IMG/VR virus record: IMGVR_UViG_3300028883_000049
Coordinates: 1 to 64,000 of that record
Length of the DNA stretch: 64,000 bases
Strand: one strand, 5' to 3'
Origin: a virus
The notes beneath the pieces were generated by a model that worked only from the letters and a program-made list of their open reading frames with translations, made no database searches and was not told the origin of the DNA. Below are positions 30,521-37,462 of the stretch, in pieces; the stretch's first letter is position 1; the number at the start of each line of letters is the position of its first letter. The translations under genes and the position numbers were made by a program.

Positions 30521-30765
30521 TATTTACCTCCCTTATCGACATGCAGCACAGCAGCCGCCGCCACATCGATCAGCGCATCATCCACATCCCCGCCCTGCAC
30601 GTAGGTTTCACGATAATTGTCGAACGCCTCGGCCACATCGTAGAAAGCACCGTCAGGCTCATCGTTTTGCACGTGACCCCCCGCCTTCACCCGCTCCTTC
30701 AAACGCTCAAGAACCTTGTCCAGAACATCCCTGCTTTCACAAAAATCAATCGCACAGCAACTCAT
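30520..30765 (-). CDS. hypothetical protein, 81 aa
   Basis: Helical acidic protein (DKVLERLKERVKAGGHVQNDEPDG, ALIDVAAAAVLHVDKGGK). Its stop overlaps the DHH start. Unrecognised. Confidence 0.55.
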   Translation of the reverse strand: MSCCAIDFCESRDVLDKVLERLKERVKAGGHVQNDEPDGAFYDVAEAFDNYRETYVQGGDVDDALIDVAAAAVLHVDKGGK

Positions 30766-30841
30766 AAACCCAACTCCTTAAATTTGACCGCCCAACAAAA
30801 CCCGCCACCCGCAAGTAGCGGATTCGATCAACCGTCAAACA

Positions 30842-31558
30842 TCAACCCAGAATCTTTACTCCGCCGATCTCGTTGGCCAGCCATGCCTTAATCCGCGTAA
30901 TTGCCGTGTTTTTCCACTGATCCCCGGCCTCGAAAATGGCAACAGCGGGGACATTATCTAAACCCTTCACCCGCAACACGTACGGCGCTTCCACCTGCTC
31001 GACCTCAAGAAACGTCCTCACCGGCTTCAGCTTGATCGGATTCTTGATCTCAATAGTCTCAACCCGGCTCGCTCCCTTGCGCACGGTTAACTCCTGGCTC
31101 ACCCCGTCATCGCTCAGCGTCGCGTCGGCAGACACCTTCAGCCCCGAAATCGCCTTGATAATCTTATTCTGAGTTTCCGTCTCTTCAAACTGGGTCATCA
31201 GCTTGATGGTCATCTCATCTTGTTTAAACCAGCGACCAAACTCGAACTCACTGAACACCCGTTTTGCCGTCAAATAATGTTCGCGTTTCCGATACGTTTC
31301 GTCCGCAATTCCGCTGAGCACCGTCACCGTGTATGGGTCAACCACATGGATCACCACATCGTCTGGCGACACATCCAGGTTCACGGTTTTCGATCCCCCA
31401 AAAAAGTCCACCACCGCCTGCAAGGAATGCACGGTCAACGGCTCGATCCTCTTCGGCTCAATTTCGTGAACTGCCCGGCTAGCAAACTTGCGCAAACCCA
31501 CCTCGTGAACCTCAACCTTCGCCAGGTCGATCAACTTCTGAATCCCTTCAGCAATCAT
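30842..31558 (-). CDS. conserved early phage protein, 238 aa
   Basis: Contains HSLQAVVDFFGG (about 45-56), EFEFGRWFKQDE, and the C-terminal pattern RTFLEVEQVEAPYVLRVKG...VAIFEAGDQWKN, which I recognise from conserved phage early proteins usually paired with the neighbour below. Possible role in DNA metabolism or recombination is inference. Start overlaps the previous stop. Confidence 0.6.
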   Translation of the reverse strand: MIAEGIQKLIDLAKVEVHEVGLRKFASRAVHEIEPKRIEPLTVHSLQAVVDFFGGSKTVNLDVSPDDVVIHVVDPYTVTVLSGIADETYRKREHYLTAKRVFSEFEFGRWFKQDEMTIKLMTQFEETETQNKIIKAISGLKVSADATLSDDGVSQELTVRKGASRVETIEIKNPIKLKPVRTFLEVEQVEAPYVLRVKGLDNVPAVAIFEAGDQWKNTAITRIKAWLANEIGGVKILG

Positions 31559-31929
31559 TCGTCCAATCCTCCTATCGTCGTTTTAGGGACCTCGCCAATG
31601 TGATCTCCTTCCGCCGGAAATCTAAGCTGCTCCGGGTTATGCTCCCAAATCTTTAACTGCGCCCCCTGTCTCCCCAGGTAGGCCCCGGACGCATACGGCG
31701 CATCAGCCTGAAGCTTGCATGACGAAGCCAACTCCATATCCGCCTCCCCACGCGACCCCTTCGGAATAATCGTGATCTTCAAGGCGATCTCCCTCTTGCC
31801 GTCGTTGGCGTTCGGGTCGTTGATGTTCGCCAATACCCGTGCCAGCTCCGCCTGAAACTTCTCCTCCAACGCCCCGTTTCCAAGCGTCGAAAGCGTCAAT
31901 TCGTCGTAATCTTCCAAACCTCTCCCCAT
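31555..31929 (-). CDS. phage 'replication terminator'-like conserved protein
   Basis: 124 aa. FQAELARVLANINDPNANDGKREIALKITIIPKGSRGEADMEL resembles a widespread phage protein often labelled replication terminator protein, though that name has little experimental basis. Always small and early; paired here with the 238-aa gene. Start 31929 has GGAGAGGTGGAG upstream. Confidence 0.55.
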   Translation of the reverse strand: MGRGLEDYDELTLSTLGNGALEEKFQAELARVLANINDPNANDGKREIALKITIIPKGSRGEADMELASSCKLQADAPYASGAYLGRQGAQLKIWEHNPEQLRFPAEGDHIGEVPKTTIGGLDE

Positions 31930-31945
31930 ACTCTCCACCTCTCCG

Positions 31946-32284
31946 TTAAGACGCCTTACGCGCCGACTTCTGTTTCTCCAGACTGTCCGCTTTGCGCCGA
32001 TGAGCCTTGGCATGCCTGATAGACCCCTGAGCCTCCAACCGGAAGGCTGTCACCCTGTGGCGTAAAATCTCGCCGTCAACATCATCAAACATCGACTCAG
32101 CAAACTTCAGCTCCTGGTCGCTCATATCATAAGGATGCCTACCCTCAACATTGACACCCCTGGCCGATATCGGGACTGCGTAACCCGCAACACCATCGTC
32201 AGTATCTAATGTGCCACCAATAACCGCCTCAAACTCCTCACGGATGATCTGCCTCAACAATGACTCTTCAACGACAACGTTCAT
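31946..32284 (-). CDS. hypothetical protein, 112 aa
   Basis: Helical and charged (LLRQIIREEFEAVIG), basic C-terminal tail. Start 32284 overlaps the stop of the 60-aa gene, with GAGGAG upstream. Unrecognised. Confidence 0.5.
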   Translation of the reverse strand: MNVVVEESLLRQIIREEFEAVIGGTLDTDDGVAGYAVPISARGVNVEGRHPYDMSDQELKFAESMFDDVDGEILRHRVTAFRLEAQGSIRHAKAHRRKADSLEKQKSARKAS

Positions 32285-32463
32285 CCCATGCTCCTCTGTT
32301 TGTTCCGCTGCCACTCGTACCCGCGCGGCAAAAACTGGATTTCTTCAAACTCATGGCACGAAGGTTCCGGCCATCCATGAACCATCGACAACCACACAGC
32401 CCGCGCATGCCGTCCCCGCTTGTGACACCGCAATTCCTTTCTGCACTGGGGACATTCCAGCAT
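32281..32463 (-). CDS. 60-aa zinc-motif protein
   Basis: CPQCRKELRCH at residues 4-14 and a later SCHEFEE segment could bind zinc. The ORF fits exactly between its neighbours, with GAGGGG before the ATG. The alternative overlapping frame has no RBS. Confidence 0.5.
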   Translation of the reverse strand: MLECPQCRKELRCHKRGRHARAVWLSMVHGWPEPSCHEFEEIQFLPRGYEWQRNKQRSMG

Positions 32464-32829
32464 TCACGACCCCTCAACCCTTTCAACCCGCCCCGTCTCA
32501 GTGATCATGAACCGCGACCCGCCGCGCACGTCAACAATCTCCTTCAGCGCCAGCAGAAGGTCTGTCATTTCAACGCTGTGCAACGCATATCCCATGCGGT
32601 ACGCAAGCCACTCCAACGGAAAAACGTTCTTACATAGCTTCATTAAAGGGACAATCAGATCAGGCGGGAAATGACGCGGATCGTTTCGGTTAAACATCCG
32701 CACAAAAAGTTTGTAATCAATGCCCAACTCCGCAGCGACCTGCTTCGGAACCAGACCGGCCAGCTTATAACAACGCTCGCACGCTTCGGTCAGCGTCGTA
32801 ATGTCATCCAGAAGCGACATATCAATCAT
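32464..32829 (-). CDS. CII-like phage regulatory protein
   Basis: 121 aa. KQVAAELGIDYKLFVRMFNRNDPRHFPPDLIVPLMKLCKNVFPLEWLAYRMGYAL resembles the phage CII/CP76 regulatory family: helix-turn-helix followed by a helical half. Probably a DNA-binding regulator of the lysis-lysogeny decision. It is the second minus-strand gene from the switch. GGAAAGGAGAG precedes the ATG. Confidence 0.65.
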   Translation of the reverse strand: MIDMSLLDDITTLTEACERCYKLAGLVPKQVAAELGIDYKLFVRMFNRNDPRHFPPDLIVPLMKLCKNVFPLEWLAYRMGYALHSVEMTDLLLALKEIVDVRGGSRFMITETGRVERVEGS

Positions 32830-32935
32830 GGCTCTCTCCTTTCCACACCGGCGACAAAACAGGCGACTTTATCCCCTTTGTCAAACCGAAAAATCCAACT
32901 ACACTTTCAATATGATGATGAACAGACCGCTAAAA

Positions 32936-33103
32936 TCAAAGCGCCTGGCCCTTGCGCACTGGAAAATACTCGTCTTCATACTTATCAAGATGAGCAGCAA
33001 TAGCCTCCTCAGCCTCTTCGACAAGCGTCCTTTTTCGCACAACAGCAAGCACAGAAAGCCGATAATGATAGTCCTCGTCAACCTTCAGGGTTTTTTGAGC
33101 CAT
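32936..33103 (-). CDS. ribbon-helix-helix-like regulator, 55 aa
   Basis: MAQKTLKVDEDYHYRLSVLA then a helix (TLVEEAEEAIAAHLDKY) gives a strand-helix-helix outline typical of Arc/MetJ/CopG DNA-binding proteins. It diverges from the XRE repressor gene across a 113-bp intergenic region, the position of a Cro-like early regulator. First gene of the leftward early transcript. Confidence 0.6.
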   Translation of the reverse strand: MAQKTLKVDEDYHYRLSVLAVVRKRTLVEEAEEAIAAHLDKYEDEYFPVRKGQAL

Positions 33104-33216
33104 AATATTTTTCCTTTGTCGAGCAACGTTTGTTGTGTCAAAATAGATAAATTTAATAGACTGTCTGTATGGCGCAGTCCCTTTGTGAATTAAACAATAA
33201 TCGACTAGGTAGATAA
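33104..33216. promoter_or_regulatory. divergent switch operator/promoter region
   Basis: AT-rich 113-bp region between the divergent RHH-like and XRE repressor genes. On the minus strand TTTTGACA (-35-like) occurs. TAGATAAATT and TAGATAATT near 33143 and 33210 are similar short sequences that could be operator half-sites. No confident -10 assigned. Confidence 0.4.
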
Positions 33217-33639
33217 TTGCAAGATAAAATCGACACAGTAGATAAAAAAATCGGAAAACTTGTTCTTTTAAAGAGAAAGGAACTAGGACTTAATCAGCAA
33301 CAAGTTGCTGATATTATTGGTATATCAAAAGATTATGTTTCAAAAATTGAAAAGGGCGACAGAGAACCGAGCAAATTAGTAAAAAGGGGCATTGATGCTT
33401 TTTTATTAACTCCTGACAAAAAACGCCACACAGAAAAATATAGGAAATTTTCCGCTGAAGTCTTAAGCACCGCAGAAAAAGAATTTATGGTGAGGGACGC
33501 GACAACGACCCCAACCAAGGAAGATCGTGAAAAGGCTATCACCATGCTTGAATGGATCGCCAAAAACGCATCCCACGAATATAAAACTATATTCAACTCA
33601 ATCAGTGGAGCGTTTGTACGCAATGGCGGTAAATTCTAA
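33217..33639 (+). CDS. XRE-family repressor (CI-like), TTG start
   Basis: 140 aa. N-terminal HTH: LGLNQQQVADIIGISKDYVSKIEKGDREP (about 20-48). The C-terminal half is helical, with no LexA/CI autoprotease motif, so RecA-induced self-cleavage is not expected. TTG start with weak RBS, typical of a tightly limited repressor. AT-rich relative to the rest of the phage. Likely maintains lysogeny. Confidence 0.75.
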   Translation: MQDKIDTVDKKIGKLVLLKRKELGLNQQQVADIIGISKDYVSKIEKGDREPSKLVKRGIDAFLLTPDKKRHTEKYRKFSAEVLSTAEKEFMVRDATTTPTKEDREKAITMLEWIAKNASHEYKTIFNSISGAFVRNGGKF

Positions 33640-33777
33640 AGGGCTTTCTCTCTGAAATCGCCGCAGGAAAATTAAATTACGACAAGTCCTTAAAACATTG
33701 ATTCGATCCTGAACAGGCAACGAACGAAAAGCAAATAACAGCTTAGCCTCAAGGCTTGACAAAACCGGCTTCATCAT
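33598..33777 (-). CDS. possible 59-aa protein antisense to repressor end
   Basis: MMKPVLSSLEAKLLFAFRSL followed by a basic helical stretch. A purine-rich GGAAGGGG precedes it. Overlaps the 3' end of the repressor gene by 42 nt on the other strand. It fills an otherwise empty 246-bp gap, but no family is recognised. Confidence 0.35.
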   Translation of the reverse strand: MMKPVLSSLEAKLLFAFRSLPVQDRINVLRTCRNLIFLRRFQRESPLEFTAIAYKRSTD

Positions 33778-33885
33778 GGCAGTCCCCTTCCAAGAATTGT
33801 AGAGGGGCAGAATATCACAGCGTTTTACTCGCTGAAAATATCTTATTTTGGATAAATAGAGGGGATTTATTCACACGAGGAATAA

Positions 33886-34293
33886 ATGCCAACAAAAGAT
33901 TTTGGGCGGGCAATTAAAAAAGCTCGCGTAAGGGAGGGTCTGACACAGGGGGAACTGGCACGAAAAAGCGGCATCAGTCAACCGCGCATGTCGCGCATCG
34001 AAAACAGTCACGAGCTGCCGCCGCCGGACGTTGCCAGTGTCATTATGAAAAATCTTAACTCATCAAAAATCGGAATCAAATATTGCGCCAATTGCCCTAT
34101 CGCAAGATATGGTTGTGCTTTTCATCAGGAACCGACCAGAGCCGCAATGTCGTGGCTTGTTGAAAAAATACAGGACGATCTGGAAAGGTTGGATAAAACG
34201 TCAAAAGCCGGAGACAAAAAAGCCTTTATGGATTGCTGCTGCAGACTTCACAGCACCCTGGACGTGCTGTTGAACAACTTATTCGAAGAATAA
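33886..34293 (+). CDS. XRE-family regulator with Cys cluster
   Basis: 135 aa. HTH at about 16-42 (EGLTQGELARKSGISQPRMSRIENS). A CANCPIARYGC motif (about 67-77) may bind metal. A helical C-terminus follows with DCCCRLHS. GAGGAATAA precedes the ATG. It begins the plus-strand cluster that ends with the integrase and may control it. Confidence 0.7.
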   Translation: MPTKDFGRAIKKARVREGLTQGELARKSGISQPRMSRIENSHELPPPDVASVIMKNLNSSKIGIKYCANCPIARYGCAFHQEPTRAAMSWLVEKIQDDLERLDKTSKAGDKKAFMDCCCRLHSTLDVLLNNLFEE

Positions 34294-34306
34294 TGGGCGC
34301 GGAGAC

Positions 34307-34615
34307 ATGCTTAATAGCCGATATAAACTTTTTTTTACAATCTTACTTATTCAATTAACGGCACTTCCAACACAAGCCGGATGGTTCGAACCAGGCAACT
34401 ATGATGAGTGTATTGACGCATACGTTCAAAAGGCAGAGCTTGATTACGCCGCACGGGTGTTAACAGGAATTTGCGGAAAACACTTTTCACGAACATCACC
34501 ACCGACAAAAAAAGAAATTCGCCTATATAAATGCATAGAGTCGTCTCTCCCTGAAGCAAAAACAAAAACAATGACTCGAATTTTATTTAAACGCTGTAAA
34601 GAAAAAACGGAGTAG
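34307..34615 (+). CDS. secreted small protein, 102 aa
   Basis: Signal peptide (about 1-24, ending TQA), then WFEPGNYDECIDAYV...AARVLTGICGKHF, a pattern I recognise from small secreted proteins of unknown function with conserved NYDEC and four Cys. Lysogenic-conversion gene by position (expressed with the switch), inferred. Confidence 0.6.
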   Translation: MLNSRYKLFFTILLIQLTALPTQAGWFEPGNYDECIDAYVQKAELDYAARVLTGICGKHFSRTSPPTKKEIRLYKCIESSLPEAKTKTMTRILFKRCKEKTE

Positions 34616-34618
34616 CCC

Positions 34619-34918
34619 ATGCTTAGATATAAAAAACTCCTGCTCCAATCCATCGATCCCGACGGCGACAATCCCATGACGCTGCGCGAACTGGCCAAGG
34701 CTCTCAAAATGCCAGTTCCCAGCGTTCATAATTATATTGAATACGACACCCTTCCGCGCATTGAAAATATTTCAAAAATGGCCAATTACTACGGCGAAAG
34801 CATCAGCAGCCTGTTCAGTAACGACGACGATCTCACCGCTGACCTGATCAAACGCGTCCGCGCCCTGAACTCAGGCCAGAAAAAAAAGCTTCTTCAGGAT
34901 CTCGACCATGGCCGTTAA
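34619..34918 (+). CDS. HTH protein, putative integrase partner
   Basis: 99 aa. MTLRELAKALKMPVPSVHNYIEYDTLPRIENI (about 20-50) is a helix-turn-helix of XRE type. The gene overlaps the integrase by 11 nt, so they are coupled. It could serve as an excisionase or integrase regulator. Confidence 0.6.
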   Translation: MLRYKKLLLQSIDPDGDNPMTLRELAKALKMPVPSVHNYIEYDTLPRIENISKMANYYGESISSLFSNDDDLTADLIKRVRALNSGQKKKLLQDLDHGR

Positions 34919-36011
34919 CCCCCACCCGACAGAACCCAACTACTGGGTTATCGACTGGTGGGTTCCCAACACCCAGAAGCCCGTCAACCCAAAAACCGGA
35001 AAGCACCCGCTCAAGCGCAAACGCCAGCACTTCTTTGGAAAATACGAAGAGGCAATGTCACGCTGGTCAGATCTGGTCCAGCAGCACAGACAGACGCAAA
35101 TCATTGGCAACCCGCGCATCAACGACATTATCCCCGGCTACCTCAACCACATCGAACTCAACAAGTCGCCCGGATATTACAAATCCCTCTGCGCCGCCAT
35201 GAAAAAGATCAAACCATTCTTCGGCAAACACCCGGTTAGCCATATCACCTACAGCCTGGTCGAAGACTTCAAGCGCCTGCACCGCAACACCCCGTCCCAC
35301 ACCAACCAGTGCCTGCGTTACCTGAAAATCATGATCAACTGGGCCGTCGAACAAAAAAAAGCTCAACCATTGCCGTTTAAAATCGTACCGCTGCCGCACA
35401 CCGAAGCCCTGCCCCAGCCACCCAGTCCGGCAGAATTCGAACTGATCGTCAAAACCGTCCGCGACCACTTTCGTCAATCCGGCAAACCAGCACAATATCG
35501 CGCCACTGTCGAAGCTATGATCCACCTGCTCTACGTCACCGGACTGCGCTTCAACGAAGCCCGGCTCCTGCAGTGGGAATATCTACGCTGGGACGATGGC
35601 CGCTGCCTCGTCGCCACGACTAAAACAAAAGTTCAGCGCTACTGCATCTTTCCCCAGGAAAGCCTTGACCTTCTCAAGCCCTATAAAAAACAACGCGGCT
35701 ATATCTTCACCAACCCCCTGACCGGGAAGCCTGTTACCACCATCCGCAAAACCCTGAAAAACGCCGCAGAAGAGCACGACATCCCCATGCGTGGACCCCA
35801 TGACCTGCGCCACGCCGCCGGAACCGATACCCTCGACGCCACCGGCGATATCCGCGCCACCCAGGAACTCCTCGGCCATGCAACCCTCAAAAGCACCCAG
35901 CGCTACACCCAGATCGCCCTCAAGCGCCGCCAACGCATCGCCGAACTCACCGCCGCCTTCAGAAAAGAAGAGCGCAACATCGAAAAGGCATCAGCTGATG
36001 AAAAACGATAG
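34908..36011 (+). CDS. int: tyrosine-family phage integrase
   Basis: 367 aa. N-terminal SAM-like core-binding domain (about 60-150) and C-terminal catalytic domain: Arg in TGLRFNEARLLQW, HDLRH, and LGHATLKSTQRYTQ with the nucleophile Tyr. The substrate is the attachment region immediately downstream, where a tRNA 3' half and arm-like repeats lie. Complete, with no frameshift. Confidence 0.9.
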   Translation: MAVNPHPTEPNYWVIDWWVPNTQKPVNPKTGKHPLKRKRQHFFGKYEEAMSRWSDLVQQHRQTQIIGNPRINDIIPGYLNHIELNKSPGYYKSLCAAMKKIKPFFGKHPVSHITYSLVEDFKRLHRNTPSHTNQCLRYLKIMINWAVEQKKAQPLPFKIVPLPHTEALPQPPSPAEFELIVKTVRDHFRQSGKPAQYRATVEAMIHLLYVTGLRFNEARLLQWEYLRWDDGRCLVATTKTKVQRYCIFPQESLDLLKPYKKQRGYIFTNPLTGKPVTTIRKTLKNAAEEHDIPMRGPHDLRHAAGTDTLDATGDIRATQELLGHATLKSTQRYTQIALKRRQRIAELTAAFRKEERNIEKASADEKR

Positions 36012-36070
36012 ACACCTAGACCACACCTTAAACACTTGTAATCAGTCATTAATTTCCGCAGACCATAAAA

Positions 36071-36115
36071 CTGGCAGTCAAAAGGTCCGCGGTTCGATCC
36101 CGCGTAGCTCCACCA
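36071..36115 (+). tRNA. tRNA 3' half with encoded CCA (attachment core)
   Basis: A T-arm (CGCGG TTCGATC CCGCG, 36088-36104) and 3' acceptor strand TAGCTCC-A-CCA (36105-36115) are present. The upstream anticodon/D-arm half is absent, so it is not a functional tRNA by itself. Such copied 3' ends restore the host tRNA after integration. The acceptor end resembles tRNA-Ala, but the isotype is not certain. Confidence 0.7.
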
Positions 36116-36122
36116 GTAAAAT

Positions 36123-36157
36123 CAACGGGTTAGCTATTTTCAGCTAACCCGTTTTTT
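36123..36157 (+). terminator. rho-independent terminator
   Basis: AACGGGTTAGCT / AGCTAACCCGTT, 12-bp stem, followed by T6. Ends the integrase/tRNA-side transcript and separates it from the convergent lysis genes. Confidence 0.88.
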
Positions 36158-36201
36158 ATGCTTTAGTGTCTATAAAGTGTCTATTGTTTTTTTGTAGACA
36201 G

Positions 36202-36681
36202 TTATATTGCTTTTGAAAAATTCGGTGGCGCGACTTTTGACATAACATATTCGCGAATCAAGGCAATGTCTGGAAAGTGCGTTCCAGGGCATGTTTTTTT
36301 AGCATAGTGGCGATGATAGTGAATATCGACAAGGGTTAAGTGGGGATAAATATGAAGCAACCCGGTCAGCAGGTTGATTAGTTTTTCTATTTTCCCGTCC
36401 GCATAAACAGACCCAGGCTCAACTTTGTCGTAGTTTCCAACCACGCAGATCCCGATCATGTCGTTACAGCCGACACAGTGAGCACCTTCGTACTGCAGCC
36501 CCCTGCCGGTAAACAATACCGGCCTACCATCAACAATCTCGATTAAATATTGATATCCTATTTCGTCCCAACCAAGCTCACCACGGTGAAAACGCTTGAT
36601 CGCATCATATGAAATTGTGTCTGTGTCCCTGGTCGCGGAATGGTGAACGACGATCCCTTTTGGCTGAAAAAGCGGCTTCAT
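36202..36681 (-). CDS. endolysin: N-acetylmuramoyl-L-alanine amidase
   Basis: 159 aa, Amidase_2/PGRP type similar in length to T7 lysozyme. Zinc and catalytic residues: HH in GIVVHHSA (about 12), the Tyr/Glu region in GWDEIGYQYLIE, the His of DIHYHRHY, and Cys in KKTCPGTHFP. It cleaves the amide bond between MurNAc and the stem peptide. No signal peptide, so it needs a holin. Last gene of the late operon. Confidence 0.9.
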   Translation of the reverse strand: MKPLFQPKGIVVHHSATRDTDTISYDAIKRFHRGELGWDEIGYQYLIEIVDGRPVLFTGRGLQYEGAHCVGCNDMIGICVVGNYDKVEPGSVYADGKIEKLINLLTGLLHIYPHLTLVDIHYHRHYAKKTCPGTHFPDIALIREYVMSKVAPPNFSKAI

Positions 36682-36684
36682 GTC

Positions 36685-37191
36685 TTACTCCTTCGGCCCG
36701 CTCTGCTTGGCGCGTCCCTGATCAATAATCGGTGCCGTGGCCGGATATTGCGGTAAATGGTAGATAACAACCCACAAAAAAAAGGCGATAACGCCCAGCA
36801 CAACAAAAACAGCAACCTGCTCGGCAACTTTCTGCTTTAATCTTTCCCACCAGCCCAGGTTTTCTTTTTCTTCTTTTTTTGCTTCTTTGCGGGCTGATAG
36901 CCTGGCTTGACAATCAATATGTTCCTGCCACAGACCGTTCATCCTCTCGTTCAACGCGGTCAACTGGCTGTGCATGTCCTTTGTACGCTTGTCTGTTTCG
37001 CTGATCCGATAATGCAGCCTTTTGTGTTCGTCCTCGTGAGAATTAAGCCGCTCCGTCGCCCTTGCCAACGTCTCCATCGCCTTGGCAATACGCGGCATAT
37101 TTGCATGAATATCGGAAACAATAGGTTTAAGCCCTGAAATTTCAGTTTCCAGCGTATGGACAGACTCTTTAATTTCAGAAAGCTCGTTCAT
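36685..37191 (-). CDS. coiled-coil membrane protein, possible holin
   Basis: 168 aa. A long coiled coil (about 5-110) precedes one C-terminal transmembrane helix (VAVFVVLGVIAFFLWVVIYHL, about 130-152). Placed between the late genes and the endolysin; a holin or spanin-like role is inferred. Start 37191 fits GAGGCGG; the palindrome at 37201 lies directly before it. Confidence 0.6.
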   Translation of the reverse strand: MNELSEIKESVHTLETEISGLKPIVSDIHANMPRIAKAMETLARATERLNSHEDEHKRLHYRISETDKRTKDMHSQLTALNERMNGLWQEHIDCQARLSARKEAKKEEKENLGWWERLKQKVAEQVAVFVVLGVIAFFLWVVIYHLPQYPATAPIIDQGRAKQSGPKE

Positions 37192-37200
37192 TTCCGCCTC

Positions 37201-37219
37201 GTTCAATATCTTATTGAAC
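37201..37219 (-). promoter_or_regulatory. 19-bp palindrome, site B
   Basis: GTTCAATA-N3-TATTGAAC, a perfect palindrome 9 nt upstream of the lysis gene's ATG. Followed at 37224 by the element shared with 19681. Confidence 0.65.
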
Positions 37220-37223
37220 ACAT

Positions 37224-37249
37224 TTGCGCAACATGACTGTAAAATCAAG
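37224..37249 (-). promoter_or_regulatory. late control element (shared with 19681)
   Basis: Plus-strand TTGCGCAACATGACTG, then TAAAATCAAG; nearly the same as 19681-19707. Upstream of the lysis pair on the minus strand. Confidence 0.5.
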
Positions 37250-37256
37250 GGGATAT

Positions 37257-37451
37257 TTAAGGAAACGCGGCAATTCTTTCGGCAAGTACATGGCTATATT
37301 CCCTCATGTAATGCGCCTGCAAAAGAAGGCGTCCCCTTTCTGCCGTATCTAATAAGTTGAAAGGTTCCGTAGCAATAAACGCCCCAAGTTTTTTCCGCTT
37401 ATCATCCAGGGCTTTCTTTTCTTCTACCACCCTCTGTTGGTATGGTTGCAT
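37257..37451 (-). CDS. conserved small phage protein, 64 aa
   Basis: MQPYQQRVVEEKKALDDKRKKLGAFI...MREYSHVLAERI: a helical protein of a type found widely in phage genomes. Function unknown. It lies just after the giant gene. Confidence 0.65.
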   Translation of the reverse strand: MQPYQQRVVEEKKALDDKRKKLGAFIATEPFNLLDTAERGRLLLQAHYMREYSHVLAERIAAFP

Positions 37452-37462
37452 CTTTTCAACTC

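Larger units (their letters stand above)
36008..36201. other. phage attachment region (attP-like)
   Basis: A tRNA 3' half (36071-36115) is flanked by arm-like sites: ATAGACAC at 36008 on one side; GTGTCTAT at 36166 and again at 36177 (11 bp apart) and TAGACAG at 36195 on the other. Sites on both sides of the core suggest an intact attP and not attL or attR. Confidence 0.55.

Noticed and set aside
33217-34293. Toxin-antitoxin pairs formed by XRE genes
   Set aside because: No RelE/HigB-like partner adjoins them; their position beside the integrase fits phage regulation.
2951-36115. The two tRNA halves (2951-2989 and 36071-36115) as parts of one split tRNA
   Set aside because: The 5' acceptor strand at 2.98 kb does not pair with TAGCTCC of the 3' half, and the anticodon arms do not complete each other.
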